Source of the DNA: a virus
DNA: 43,206 bases
Reading direction: 5' to 3' (one strand)
IMG/VR virus record: IMGVR_UViG_3300036719_004441
Location: 1-43,206 of that record
The position numbers and the translations under genes were made by a program. The notes beneath the pieces are model-generated. The model ran no database searches, was not told the DNA's origin, and saw only the letters and a list, made by a program, of their open reading frames with translations. Shown piece after piece: positions 7,939 to 18,227 of this stretch. Position 1 is the first letter of the stretch; the number at the start of each line of letters is the position of its first letter.

Positions 7939-8358
7939 ATGTACGGAAAAAGTTATTGGTATGGTAAAGAGGTAGAAGGCAGATTGTCTGATATCGAAAC
8001 GGTATTTGTAAGAGGAGCAGTACCAGATAATTATACAGAATATCCTCATATCTATTTTACAACTGAATATATTGAAATGTGTTGCGTGCATAACAATTGG
8101 AAAGAGATTCATAGTATTTTAGAAACTAAACAGTATGTAACAGTGGAAGCGAATGCTAAAACCTTTGAAAAGATTCCGATGTCTGTATTCAATAGAGCTC
8201 ATATCATATATCGTATCGCCGATCCTAATGTTACTAAACTTAAAAAGACTGATACATTATCAATTGATGCTGGCTGGTATAGAGTGCATCAGATAATGAA
8301 ATGCAACCTTATGGAAATTACTCCAGATGATTATAAATTTGATAGGATAGAACAATGA
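7939..8358 (+). CDS. Hypothetical protein, 139 aa
   Basis: This is a soluble protein of unknown function with mixed alpha/beta composition and several aromatic residues (for example EYPHIYFTTEYIEM). No known motif is visible. It is the first gene after promoter 3, and its stop overlaps the start of the glycosyltransferase gene (ATGA), so the two are probably translationally coupled. Position puts it in an operon with the glycosyltransferase and the DpdA-like enzyme, so a role in DNA base modification is possible. Confidence 0.55.
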   Translation: MYGKSYWYGKEVEGRLSDIETVFVRGAVPDNYTEYPHIYFTTEYIEMCCVHNNWKEIHSILETKQYVTVEANAKTFEKIPMSVFNRAHIIYRIADPNVTKLKKTDTLSIDAGWYRVHQIMKCNLMEITPDDYKFDRIEQ

Positions 8359-9560
8359 AAAGAAAATTATTTTATTTTGGCCTAGAGCCACTTAAAGCTC
8401 GTTATACATATCAGTTATGTAAAGAATGGATGCCAGCTACTTTTGAACCATACAAAGATCGTTTAGAGTTCATTGAAATTGAAGGAGAGTTCGATCCGGA
8501 CCAAGAAATCAAAGTAGGCGCTGTATTAGATGCTATCGGTCGTGGTAAGTATAGTCTTAGTCAATGTGAAAAGTTTTTGCAAATGATTTATGATGGTACG
8601 GTACGCGATGGTGATATTATTTATCTGCAAGATTACTGGACACCTGGTTTAGATGCGATTTGGTATGCATTGGACTTATATAAAATCAACGTTAAAGTAT
8701 ATGCTATGTTACATGCACAATCAGTTGATGAATATGATTTCACATATCCAATGAGCAGTTGGATGCGTCATTATGAATTAGGTTTAGATAAACGAATGAC
8801 AGGTATATTTGTTGGTTCAACGGTTCATAAAGAACAATTAAGAGCAGCCGGGTTTACATCGCCGATACATGTCGTATCATTACCAATTCATAAACAAGCT
8901 ACATTAGCAAAATTGCCAATGTATACGCCAGACCGATTTAGTTGTAAACAAAATGTGGTTGTATATTCATCGCGATTTGACAAAGAGAAGAATCCATTTT
9001 TTATGCTCAAAGTAGCTAAAGAATTTTTGAAATTGAATCCGACTTGGGAATGGCATGTTACGACATCTGGAAAAGAGTTCCGGTCAATGTTACCTGGTGT
9101 TATTGATGCAATGAATACATTGGCATCAGAGGAGCCAAGATTCAAATTATTGAAAGGACTTACAAAAGAAGAATATTATACAGAATTAGCAACTTGCAGG
9201 ATACAATTCAATACATCATTACAAGATTATGTGTCATGGACTGTCATCGAAGCAACTGCATTTGGTGCTGATATTGTATATCCAAATTTCAGATCATTTC
9301 CAGAATTTGTCGATGAGAATCGAATGTATAAAGCATTTGATTGGAGAGATGCAATATTAGTTATGAACAGATCAATATTGTCGCCTCGTAATCATTATGA
9401 CATTGTAGAAAAATCTGATTTAGGTAGACGTATGGAAGGATATATCATTGCCAATGATTATTCAAATGAGATATGCGTTTGGCATGAGAGTGAATTATGT
9501 GAGGCATTATTAGAGACTGAAAAAGTAAATAGCAAACAATTGGAGTTTAATTTCGCATGA
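8355..9560 (+). CDS. GT-B fold glycosyltransferase, coupled to the DpdA-like gene
   Basis: A 401-residue protein with the layout of a GT4-type retaining glycosyltransferase. The N-terminal Rossmann-like half includes DGDIIYLQDYWTPGLDAIWY and VKVYAMLHAQSVDEYDF. The linker VVYSSRFDKEKNPFFMLKVA matches the typical xGRlxxeKg segment. The C-terminal donor-site region has TELATCRIQFNTSLQDYVSWTVIEATAFGADIVYPN, where the S-x-x-E-A-x-x-x-G pattern holds the sugar nucleotide. It overlaps both neighbours by 4 bases. Unlike the other glycosyltransferases of this window it lies in the replication block, so DNA could be its substrate. That is inference; the acceptor is not shown by the sequence. Confidence 0.75.
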   Translation: MKRKLFYFGLEPLKARYTYQLCKEWMPATFEPYKDRLEFIEIEGEFDPDQEIKVGAVLDAIGRGKYSLSQCEKFLQMIYDGTVRDGDIIYLQDYWTPGLDAIWYALDLYKINVKVYAMLHAQSVDEYDFTYPMSSWMRHYELGLDKRMTGIFVGSTVHKEQLRAAGFTSPIHVVSLPIHKQATLAKLPMYTPDRFSCKQNVVVYSSRFDKEKNPFFMLKVAKEFLKLNPTWEWHVTTSGKEFRSMLPGVIDAMNTLASEEPRFKLLKGLTKEEYYTELATCRIQFNTSLQDYVSWTVIEATAFGADIVYPNFRSFPEFVDENRMYKAFDWRDAILVMNRSILSPRNHYDIVEKSDLGRRMEGYIIANDYSNEICVWHESELCEALLETEKVNSKQLEFNFA

Positions 9561-10750
9561 AAGATTTAATTTATTATCCTTCGTTATCTGCAGGTGGTTG
9601 TGCCGGCGACTTTAAAAATAATAAAGAAGTCAAGCCCGGCCTTACAAGTAGATTTTATTCAAAGGACTTTCCGGAAAGATGGAGACATCCGTATTTCCTT
9701 ATTACAGCAGGTCACCATTACAAATGGGCGGATGCAAGACAACGTTATGGATTAGAGGATGACGTATTAGTGTTAGGAGATTCTGGAGGATTCCAGTTAG
9801 CTACTGGTGCGATCAAATGGGACCCGAAGTTTAAAGAAACTATTTTCAATTGGTTAGAAGCTAATTGTGACCTAGGAGTAAATTTAGATATTCCGCCTCG
9901 CGCTAAATACGATGGAAAATTTTATGAATGTTTGGATATTAGTTATGATAACTTCAAATACTTTTCAGAAAATCAAAGTGGTAAATGTAAATTCCTTAAT
10001 GTGATACAAGGTAACAATGTTGATGAATATGAACATTGGTACAAGCGTGTTAAGGATTTTGATTTCAATGGTTGGTGTATTGGTGGTACTCAAAAACGTA
10101 TTACAATGTTCTTTGCAGCATTAGCTCCAATGATTCGTAATAGAGAATTTGAAAATCCTCGTAATCAATTTGTACACGTATTAGGAATTTCAAAGATATC
10201 TGATTTCTTTATGTTGAGTTTCTTTCAGAAGATGTTGAACAAATATCATGGAGGAAGAATACAGGTATCAACGGATTCATCATCTCCAGGACAGTATCCT
10301 GTATATGGAACATATTTGCATTCACCTCAGTTAAATAAAATGGTGTTTACTCATTTGTATTTTCCAAAAGGAGAAAATCTTCCGTATAATCCAACTGATT
10401 TAGTTCCTAATCCATTTGGTCATCCAGTTAGTGAAGGATTTACATTCGGTGAGGTTTCAAACTACAAAGGTGATGTTACAATGAAAATGACATTGAATAA
10501 TTTATTTGTTTACAATGAAACAGTTAAACAAGTAGAAGAAATTGTAAAATGTCATAATGAATTGCTTCAAACAGTTATCCCGGCAGATTTTTATAGTGTG
10601 TTAATGTCAATGGAAGAAATGTTTTTGAACCCAGACAATGCAATTAACATCTATGAAAAGAATGTTCAATTATACAACCGCTTTGGTGGCGGAACTAAGG
10701 ATTTAGTAAATAATCAAGTTATAACACAATTTTTTGATCTAGGACAGTAA
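9557..10750 (+). CDS. dpdA: DpdA-like DNA deazaguanine transglycosylase (TGT superfamily)
   Basis: TGT-family enzymes exchange guanine for a 7-deazaguanine; DpdA relatives act on DNA. Family marks are DSGGFQ (75-80, general-base Asp75), LDIPP (110-114), NVIQG (148-152), WCIGGTQK (173-180), HVLGISK (207-213) and STDSSSP (238-244) with Asp240 as candidate nucleophile. I do not see the CXCXXC...H zinc signature of tRNA-type TGT in the last third, and the length (397) is in the usual range. The presence of FolE, QueD and QueE nearby, and a coupled glycosyltransferase, favour a DNA rather than tRNA target. Confidence 0.82.
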   Translation: MKDLIYYPSLSAGGCAGDFKNNKEVKPGLTSRFYSKDFPERWRHPYFLITAGHHYKWADARQRYGLEDDVLVLGDSGGFQLATGAIKWDPKFKETIFNWLEANCDLGVNLDIPPRAKYDGKFYECLDISYDNFKYFSENQSGKCKFLNVIQGNNVDEYEHWYKRVKDFDFNGWCIGGTQKRITMFFAALAPMIRNREFENPRNQFVHVLGISKISDFFMLSFFQKMLNKYHGGRIQVSTDSSSPGQYPVYGTYLHSPQLNKMVFTHLYFPKGENLPYNPTDLVPNPFGHPVSEGFTFGEVSNYKGDVTMKMTLNNLFVYNETVKQVEEIVKCHNELLQTVIPADFYSVLMSMEEMFLNPDNAINIYEKNVQLYNRFGGGTKDLVNNQVITQFFDLGQ

Positions 10751-10751
10751 A

Positions 10752-11471
10752 ATGAAAAAAGCAGACTTATTAAACTTTATTAATCGATATTATCTTGCAG
10801 GAGCAACTACATCGGTTAAATGGACGGCCGAAAACGGCCATGTAGAAACTAAATTTATTACAGATGACCAGAACGTTATTGGTTCGGTTGTATCTAGTCT
10901 AGATTTAGGAAGCAATGATTTAGGTGTTTATGCAACACCCCAATTAACTAAAATGTTATCGGCATTGGGTGAAGATATCAATGTTAAGGTTAATGCTATT
11001 GATACAAAATCAGTAAGCATCGATATTGATGATTCGGATGTTGATATGAAATTCATGTTAGCTGACTTATCTGTTATCCGGCAAGTACCTGAATTAAAGC
11101 AACTTCCAGATATGAGTGTTACAATTAATATCGATAAAGATTTTGTTGCTAAATTTATTAAAGCAAAAAATGCATTACCAGATACAGAAAATTTTGGTAT
11201 TTCATGTAAGAATGGTCAAGTCGATATGATTATTAATTATTCATCAATTAATACAAACCGTATCAAATTCTCAATGCCATGTAATAGTGATTCATGTGCA
11301 GATATGGGAGTGACATGTTTTTCATCAAATTTGTTCAAAGAAATTCTTCAGGCAAATAAAGATTGCATATCTGGAACATTGGAAGTATCGGCAGCTGGAT
11401 TAGCAAGAGTAGTATTCACCGGGCCATCATATACGTCGACATATTATTTAGTACAATTACAAACTGCATAA
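10752..11471 (+). CDS. DNA polymerase sliding clamp (T4 gp45-like)
   Basis: The protein has 239 residues, close to T4 gp45 (228). Features consistent with a PCNA-like trimer clamp are the early strand TSVKWTAENGHVETKFIT, the segment SLDLGSNDLGVYATPQLTKMLSAL (typical for gp45) and the long run of short beta strands to the end (ARVVFTGPSYTSTYYLVQL). Family recognition is moderate from sequence, but position supports it strongly: it follows the polymerase block and precedes a gp44-like and a gp62-like gene. In T4 the clamp also activates late transcription, which is relevant to the late-like promoters of this window. Confidence 0.82.
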   Translation: MKKADLLNFINRYYLAGATTSVKWTAENGHVETKFITDDQNVIGSVVSSLDLGSNDLGVYATPQLTKMLSALGEDINVKVNAIDTKSVSIDIDDSDVDMKFMLADLSVIRQVPELKQLPDMSVTINIDKDFVAKFIKAKNALPDTENFGISCKNGQVDMIINYSSINTNRIKFSMPCNSDSCADMGVTCFSSNLFKEILQANKDCISGTLEVSAAGLARVVFTGPSYTSTYYLVQLQTA

Positions 11472-11473
11472 TC

Positions 11474-11911
11474 ATGAAAGTTAAATTCAAAAAGTTATCA
11501 CCTAAAGCAGTAACACCTTCATATGCAAAAGAAGGAGATGCCGGTTTAGATATTACGTGTATTGGATATCAGATCGATAAAGAAAATAATTACATTGAAT
11601 ACTTTACTGGATTAGCTTTAGAAATTCCTAAAGGATATGTAGGATTGATATTTCCAAGATCATCGGTATCCAAAACGGATTTGCAATTGGCAAACTGTGT
11701 TGGTGTTGTTGATTCAGGATATCGTGGAGAAATTACATTTCGATATAAATTTCGTAAGGATGCATTTTTTGCATCATTAAAAAGATATCAAGAGGGTGAT
11801 CGAATCGGGCAATTAATAATATTGCCATATCCTCAAATTGAGTTAGATGAAATTGGAGAATTGGCAGAATCAGAAAGAGGTGCTGGCGGTTATGGTTCAA
11901 CAGGTAAATAA
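11474..11911 (+). CDS. dut: dUTP pyrophosphatase
   Basis: A trimeric-type dUTPase of 145 residues that hydrolyses dUTP to dUMP and keeps uracil out of DNA. All five motifs are present in order: GDAGLDI (1), FPRSSVSK (2), GVVDSGYRGEITF (3), GDRIGQLIILP (4) and ERGAGGYGSTGK (5). The ATG at 11474 is chosen because it starts 2 bases after the clamp stop and gives the normal N-terminus; the longer frame from 11363 would run through the clamp gene. It lies between clamp and clamp-loader genes, an insertion relative to the T4 order. Confidence 0.94.
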   Translation: MKVKFKKLSPKAVTPSYAKEGDAGLDITCIGYQIDKENNYIEYFTGLALEIPKGYVGLIFPRSSVSKTDLQLANCVGVVDSGYRGEITFRYKFRKDAFFASLKRYQEGDRIGQLIILPYPQIELDEIGELAESERGAGGYGSTGK

Positions 11912-11916
11912 AACAT

Positions 11917-12846
11917 ATGTTTGGTAATCAAGAGAATACATTATGGGTTGAGAAGTTTCGACCTGGTACATTAGATGGATATGTCGGTAACGAGCATATC
12001 ATTGAAAAGGTAAAGATATATCTTAAAAGCGGTGATGTGCCTCATTTATTATTTTATGGTAATGCTGGTACTGGTAAAACAACTTTAGCAAAAATCATTG
12101 CAAATAACGTCGATGCCGATGTAATGTACGTAAACGCATCAGATGAAAACAATATTGAAACGGTTAGGACTAAAATTAAAAATTTTGCATCAACTGTTGG
12201 ATTCCGTCAATGGAAGATTGTGATATTAGATGAGGCAGATTATATGACTCCGAATGGTCAGGCAGCGCTGCGTAATCTAATGGAAACGTTTTCAAAAACA
12301 ACTAGATTTATTTTAACGTGTAACTATGTTGAAAAAATTATCGATCCAATTCAATCACGATGCCAGACATTTGCAATTACACCTCCAAGCAAAAAAGAAG
12401 TTGCAAAACGTATTGTAGATATCTTAAATGAACAGCAGGTCGATTACAAGATGGAAGATGTGGCTACTATCATAAACGCAGGATATCCAGACATTAGACG
12501 TGTATTAAATTCATGTCAACGGCAAGTTATTGATAATAATTTGATCATTGATAAGGCTAGTCTTGTACAAGCCAATTATATGACTAAGGTATTGGACATA
12601 TTAAAGAGTGATCAATCAGTTAAAGATTCATTTGCAAATATTAGACAGGTAATTGCTGACAGCAAAGTACAAGATTTTACGGCATTGTATAAGTTTTTAT
12701 TTGATGAAATCGATAATTATGCTAAAGGGCATATTGGCCCAGTTATATTGATTTTAGCAGAGGCTCAATATCAAGATGCCTTTGCAGTAGATAAAGAGTT
12801 GCATGTCATGTCAATGATAGTTAAACTAGTAAGTGAACTTAAATAA
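11917..12846 (+). CDS. Clamp loader ATPase subunit (T4 gp44-like, RFC small-subunit family)
   Basis: This AAA+ protein of 309 residues (T4 gp44 has 319) loads the sliding clamp. LWVEKFRPGTLDGYVGNE is the classic RFC start. Walker A is GNAGTGKT (48-55), Walker B VILDEAD (101-107), sensor 1 ILTCNY (131-136), and the arginine-finger motif SRC (146-148). The C-terminal part is the helical collar domain. It should assemble with the gp62-like subunit at 14.7 kb. It starts 5 bases after dUTPase. Confidence 0.94.
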   Translation: MFGNQENTLWVEKFRPGTLDGYVGNEHIIEKVKIYLKSGDVPHLLFYGNAGTGKTTLAKIIANNVDADVMYVNASDENNIETVRTKIKNFASTVGFRQWKIVILDEADYMTPNGQAALRNLMETFSKTTRFILTCNYVEKIIDPIQSRCQTFAITPPSKKEVAKRIVDILNEQQVDYKMEDVATIINAGYPDIRRVLNSCQRQVIDNNLIIDKASLVQANYMTKVLDILKSDQSVKDSFANIRQVIADSKVQDFTALYKFLFDEIDNYAKGHIGPVILILAEAQYQDAFAVDKELHVMSMIVKLVSELK

Positions 12847-12854
12847 AGGGAGTT

Positions 12855-15115
<2,261 letters not shown>

Positions 15116-15128
<13 letters not shown>

Positions 15129-15373
15129 TTAAAGACAGTAAAGTAAAAGTTGAATTCAGTGAAAGAGTAGACCATCCAGAATACTATGGAGGAGATGAAA
15201 ATCCGTATGAAGCAATAAAAGTTATTGAAGCATGGGATTTAGATTTCAATTTAGGAAACGCAGTTAAATACATATCGCGAGCAGGTAAGAAAAATCCAGA
15301 TACTGAAGTTGAAGATTTGGAAAAGGCATTATGGTATTTACAGCGATCATTAGGTAAATTATCTAAAAAATAA
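15116..15373 (+). CDS. DUF3310-family protein
   Basis: 85 residues. The core HPEYYGGDENPYEAIKVIEAWD, then GNAVKYISRAGKKN and the DLEKALWYLQRSL helix match DUF3310, a small phage family sometimes labelled nucleotide-kinase-like. The biochemical role is unclear; proximity to replication genes fits nucleotide or DNA metabolism. It overlaps the gp62-like gene by 13 bases, so both are probably coupled. It ends right at promoter 4: the TTTG box begins one base after the stop. Confidence 0.82.
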
Positions 15374-15405
15374 TTTGGTTCTTTGCAAAAGATTTATTAT
15401 ATTTA
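15374..15405 (+). promoter_or_regulatory. Bacteroidota-type promoter 4 (upstream of the nuclease gene)
   Basis: TTTG at 15374-15377, a 20-base spacer with TTGCAAAAGATTTAT, and TATATTTA at 15398-15405 followed by TG. Projected start of transcription is about 15409, the same base as the ATG of the nuclease gene, so the message may be leaderless. Confidence 0.62.
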
Positions 15406-15408
15406 TGT

Positions 15409-16341
15409 ATGCATAAGTTGATAAAGTTTAATATTAGAGAGCCAAAATCCGGCGAGAAAAAAATATCATATTCGCAATTTGCAATGTATGAGAAATGTCC
15501 GAAGTCATGGGAATTGACATATATACAAGGACATAGGCAATTTTCTCAAAATATCAATACATTATTTGGTACAGCATTTCATGAGACGTTGCAGCATTAT
15601 CTGACTATTATGTATACAGATAGTGTTAAAAAGGCTGATGAAATTGATCTAAATAAGTATCTGTTAGATAAAATGCAGACTTTGTATAAAACAGCAGTCG
15701 ATGAAATGGGTGAACATTTTTCAAATAAATTTGAATTGATTGAATATTATGAAGACGGCGTTGCAATTCTTAATTATATCAAACGTAATCGCGGTAAGTA
15801 TTTTTCTCCAAAAAATGAAGAATTGATCGGAATTGAGATTCCTATATATCATCCAGTCGGTGAAGATATGCCTATATTCATGTTAGGCTATTTAGATGTG
15901 GTTATACGAGATAAGCGAACCGATCGTAAAAAGATAATTGATATTAAGACTAGTAATCAAGGTTGGAACAAATATCAGAAAGCTGATAAAACAAAAGCAT
16001 CTCAGTTAGTGTTATACAAAGAATATTATGCTAAGCAGTTCGGTTGGGACCCAGAAAAGATTGATATAGTTTACATGATCGTTAAACGTAAATTGATTGA
16101 AGGTGCAATGTTTCCTCAAAAGCGAGTACAAGAATTTATTCCAGCAAGCGGTAAACCAACTCGTAATAAACTAAACGAATCGATCAAAAGCTTTGTTAAT
16201 TCTTCTTTCAAAGAAGATGGTACATATAATGATCAAAGAGAATATCCAGCAATCGCTGGTAAAGGTAAGAAGAACTGCAAATATTGTGAATTTGCAAACA
16301 AAGAAGATTTATGTCCAAAGGCCAAACGAATTTGTGTATGA
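15409..16341 (+). CDS. PD-(D/E)XK nuclease, RecB/Cas4-like with probable Fe-S cluster
   Basis: 310 residues. KISYSQFAMYEKCPKSWEL starts the domain; GTAFHE (54-59) is the RecB-family GxxxH motif. The catalytic core is LGYLDVVIRD (D163) and IIDIKTS (D178, K180), followed by QLVLYKEYY (QxxxY motif). C30 with C290, C293 and C302 near the end (CKYC...LC) reproduces the four-cysteine Fe-S site of Cas4 and AddB-type nucleases. It is probably a DNA exonuclease for recombination, end processing or host DNA breakdown. The next in-frame ATG lies inside the conserved motif, so translation must start near 15409 despite the overlapping promoter. Confidence 0.88.
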   Translation: MHKLIKFNIREPKSGEKKISYSQFAMYEKCPKSWELTYIQGHRQFSQNINTLFGTAFHETLQHYLTIMYTDSVKKADEIDLNKYLLDKMQTLYKTAVDEMGEHFSNKFELIEYYEDGVAILNYIKRNRGKYFSPKNEELIGIEIPIYHPVGEDMPIFMLGYLDVVIRDKRTDRKKIIDIKTSNQGWNKYQKADKTKASQLVLYKEYYAKQFGWDPEKIDIVYMIVKRKLIEGAMFPQKRVQEFIPASGKPTRNKLNESIKSFVNSSFKEDGTYNDQREYPAIAGKGKKNCKYCEFANKEDLCPKAKRICV

Positions 16342-16739
16342 AAATTGCAATCATTGGAAGTCGTACATATGAAAACGCGCGTAAAGTAAAAACATTACTT
16401 TCAGATTTGAAACGTCGATTTGGTAATGAATTGACAGTTATATCAGGAGGATGTCCAGACGGTGCTGATAAATATGTTAAAAAATTTTCTATTGAATTTG
16501 AAATAGATTACAAAGAATATAATCTAGCTCATACACCAAAAAATTTATATAGTGCAATGTCAGAACATTATTATGGTAAACCATATCATGTATCTCAATT
16601 TCATCATCGTAACAATTTAATTGCAAAAAATTGTGATATGATGATTGCATTGATACCAGAAGGAGAAAATGCTAAAGGCTCTGAAAGTGCAATTCAATCA
16701 GCCCAAAAGCATAATAAAAAAGTAGTTATACTAACTTAA
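16338..16739 (+). CDS. SLOG/DUF2493-family nucleotide-binding protein
   Basis: 133 residues from the ATG at 16338, overlapping the nuclease stop as ATGA. KIAIIGSRTY is the first strand of a Rossmann-like fold. VISGGCPDGADKYVKKF and HRNNLIAKNCDMMIALIPEG are the two hallmark motifs of the SLOG superfamily (DprA/YspA-like). These proteins bind nucleotides or their derivatives; phage members have no firm function. A longer frame from 16311 would start inside the nuclease gene. It ends the operon, before a late-like promoter. Confidence 0.82.
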   Translation: MKIAIIGSRTYENARKVKTLLSDLKRRFGNELTVISGGCPDGADKYVKKFSIEFEIDYKEYNLAHTPKNLYSAMSEHYYGKPYHVSQFHHRNNLIAKNCDMMIALIPEGENAKGSESAIQSAQKHNKKVVILT

Positions 16740-16742
16740 TTA

Positions 16743-16752
16743 CATATTTATA
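16743..16752 (+). promoter_or_regulatory. Late-like promoter candidate A (start of glycan cassette)
   Basis: CATATTTATA sits 30 bases before the ATG at 16773, in the only gap between the DNA-metabolism block and the glycan cassette. No TTTG box lies 20 bases upstream. Two similar sites at 35650 and 40342 share the ATATTTAT core. A strong ACAAGGAGT ribosome site follows. Confidence 0.4.
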
Positions 16753-16772
16753 TTAAAGTTACAAGGAGTAAA

Positions 16773-18227
16773 ATGCAACCAATACAGTTACCAAAACTTC
16801 GGAAGATTGATCCGAACAGACCAAAGAAAAAGAAAATCTTATTATTATCAGATGATTTGCGAATGCATTCTGGAATTGCTACAATGTCACGTGAATTTGT
16901 CATAGGCACTGCGCATGAATACGATTGGGTGCAATTAGGGGCAGCTATTAAACATCCAGATGAAGGTAAGGTATTTGATATTTCAGCTGATGTAAATAAA
17001 GAAGCTGGAATTGATCATGCATCTGTTAAAATTTATGCATGTTCAGGTTATGGCAATCCGCAGATATTACAGCAAGTAATGAATGCAGAACAACCAGATG
17101 CAATATTGCATTTTACAGATCCACGTTTTTGGATTTGGTTGTATCAGATAGAACATACCATTCGTCAACATATTCCAATCATGTATTACAATATTTGGGA
17201 TGACCTGCCATATCCATTTTGGAATGAATCATATTATGAGTCATGTGATTTGATAATGAACATTTCAAGACAAACGCAGAACATAGTTAAGAATGTATTG
17301 AGAAAACATCCAAAGCCGGATTGGGCAGTACAATGGGTACCACATGGTGTTAGTTCAAATAGATTTTTCCCTATCACAGAAACACATCCTCAATGGGCAG
17401 AATATAACACGTTTGTTAGCAATTTTAATAATGGCGTACGTCCAGAATTCATTTTATTTTGGAACAACAGAAATATTAGACGTAAACAACCAGGCGATGT
17501 AATTCTAGCATATAAACATTTTTGCGATCAGCTCACGCCAGAAGAGGCAAAGAAATGTGTGCTGTTTATGCATACTCAACCAATAGATGAAAATGGTACT
17601 GACTTGTTTGCAGTGAAAGAAGCTGTATGTCCTAACTATACAGTTATATTCAGTACGAATCCTGTAGATGCTAAGACATTGAATTTTTATTATAACATCG
17701 CAGACGTGACAATTAACATAGCATCAAATGAAGGATTTGGTATTTCATGGTGTGAATCGTTGCATGCAGGTACACCTATTATTAATAATGTAACCGGTGG
17801 TTTGCAAGACGGATGTCGATTCCAAGATGATAAAGGTGAATGGATTGAATTTACAACCGAGTTCCCTACTAATCATGCTGGTACATATACTGAACATGCA
17901 CCGTGGACAATACCTGTATACCCCTCAAACCGTTCATTACAAGGTTCTCCAATGACTCCGTATATATTTGATGACCGCGTAGACTTTAAAGAAGTAGGTG
18001 ATGCCGTTTATACATGGTGGAAGCAATCACGTGAAGACCGTAAAAGTAAAGGTATGCAAGGACATTTATGGGTTAATGGTACGGAGTCTAATATGTCAGC
18101 TAAAAGAATGTCCGATCGATTCATTGAATGTATCAGTGAATGTTTAGAGAAATGGACACCGAGAGAAAAATTTGCATTATATAAAGTCGAACGTAAACAA
18201 ACAATTGAAACCCCAGGAGTAATATGA
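16773..18227 (+). CDS. GT-B fold glycosyltransferase (GT4-like)
   Basis: 484 residues. KKILLLSDDLRMHSGIATMS is an N-terminal nucleotide-sugar transferase strand and G-rich loop. PEFILFWNNRNIRRKQPGDV begins the second Rossmann domain, and NIASNEGFGISWCESLHAGTPIINN is the E-x7-E type donor-binding region (EGFG...ES). The first 12 residues contain the basic motif LPKLRK, which reappears twice at the C-terminus of the next gene. It opens the glycan cassette behind an ACAAGGAG ribosome site and overlaps the following gene by ATGA. Sugar and acceptor are unknown. Confidence 0.82.
   Translation: MQPIQLPKLRKIDPNRPKKKKILLLSDDLRMHSGIATMSREFVIGTAHEYDWVQLGAAIKHPDEGKVFDISADVNKEAGIDHASVKIYACSGYGNPQILQQVMNAEQPDAILHFTDPRFWIWLYQIEHTIRQHIPIMYYNIWDDLPYPFWNESYYESCDLIMNISRQTQNIVKNVLRKHPKPDWAVQWVPHGVSSNRFFPITETHPQWAEYNTFVSNFNNGVRPEFILFWNNRNIRRKQPGDVILAYKHFCDQLTPEEAKKCVLFMHTQPIDENGTDLFAVKEAVCPNYTVIFSTNPVDAKTLNFYYNIADVTINIASNEGFGISWCESLHAGTPIINNVTGGLQDGCRFQDDKGEWIEFTTEFPTNHAGTYTEHAPWTIPVYPSNRSLQGSPMTPYIFDDRVDFKEVGDAVYTWWKQSREDRKSKGMQGHLWVNGTESNMSAKRMSDRFIECISECLEKWTPREKFALYKVERKQTIETPGVI

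Noticed and set aside
16745-16752. TATTTATA as an inverted T4 late promoter (TATAAATA on the minus strand)
   Set aside because: No minus-strand genes exist to be driven by it; the + strand reading as a late-like element is more useful.
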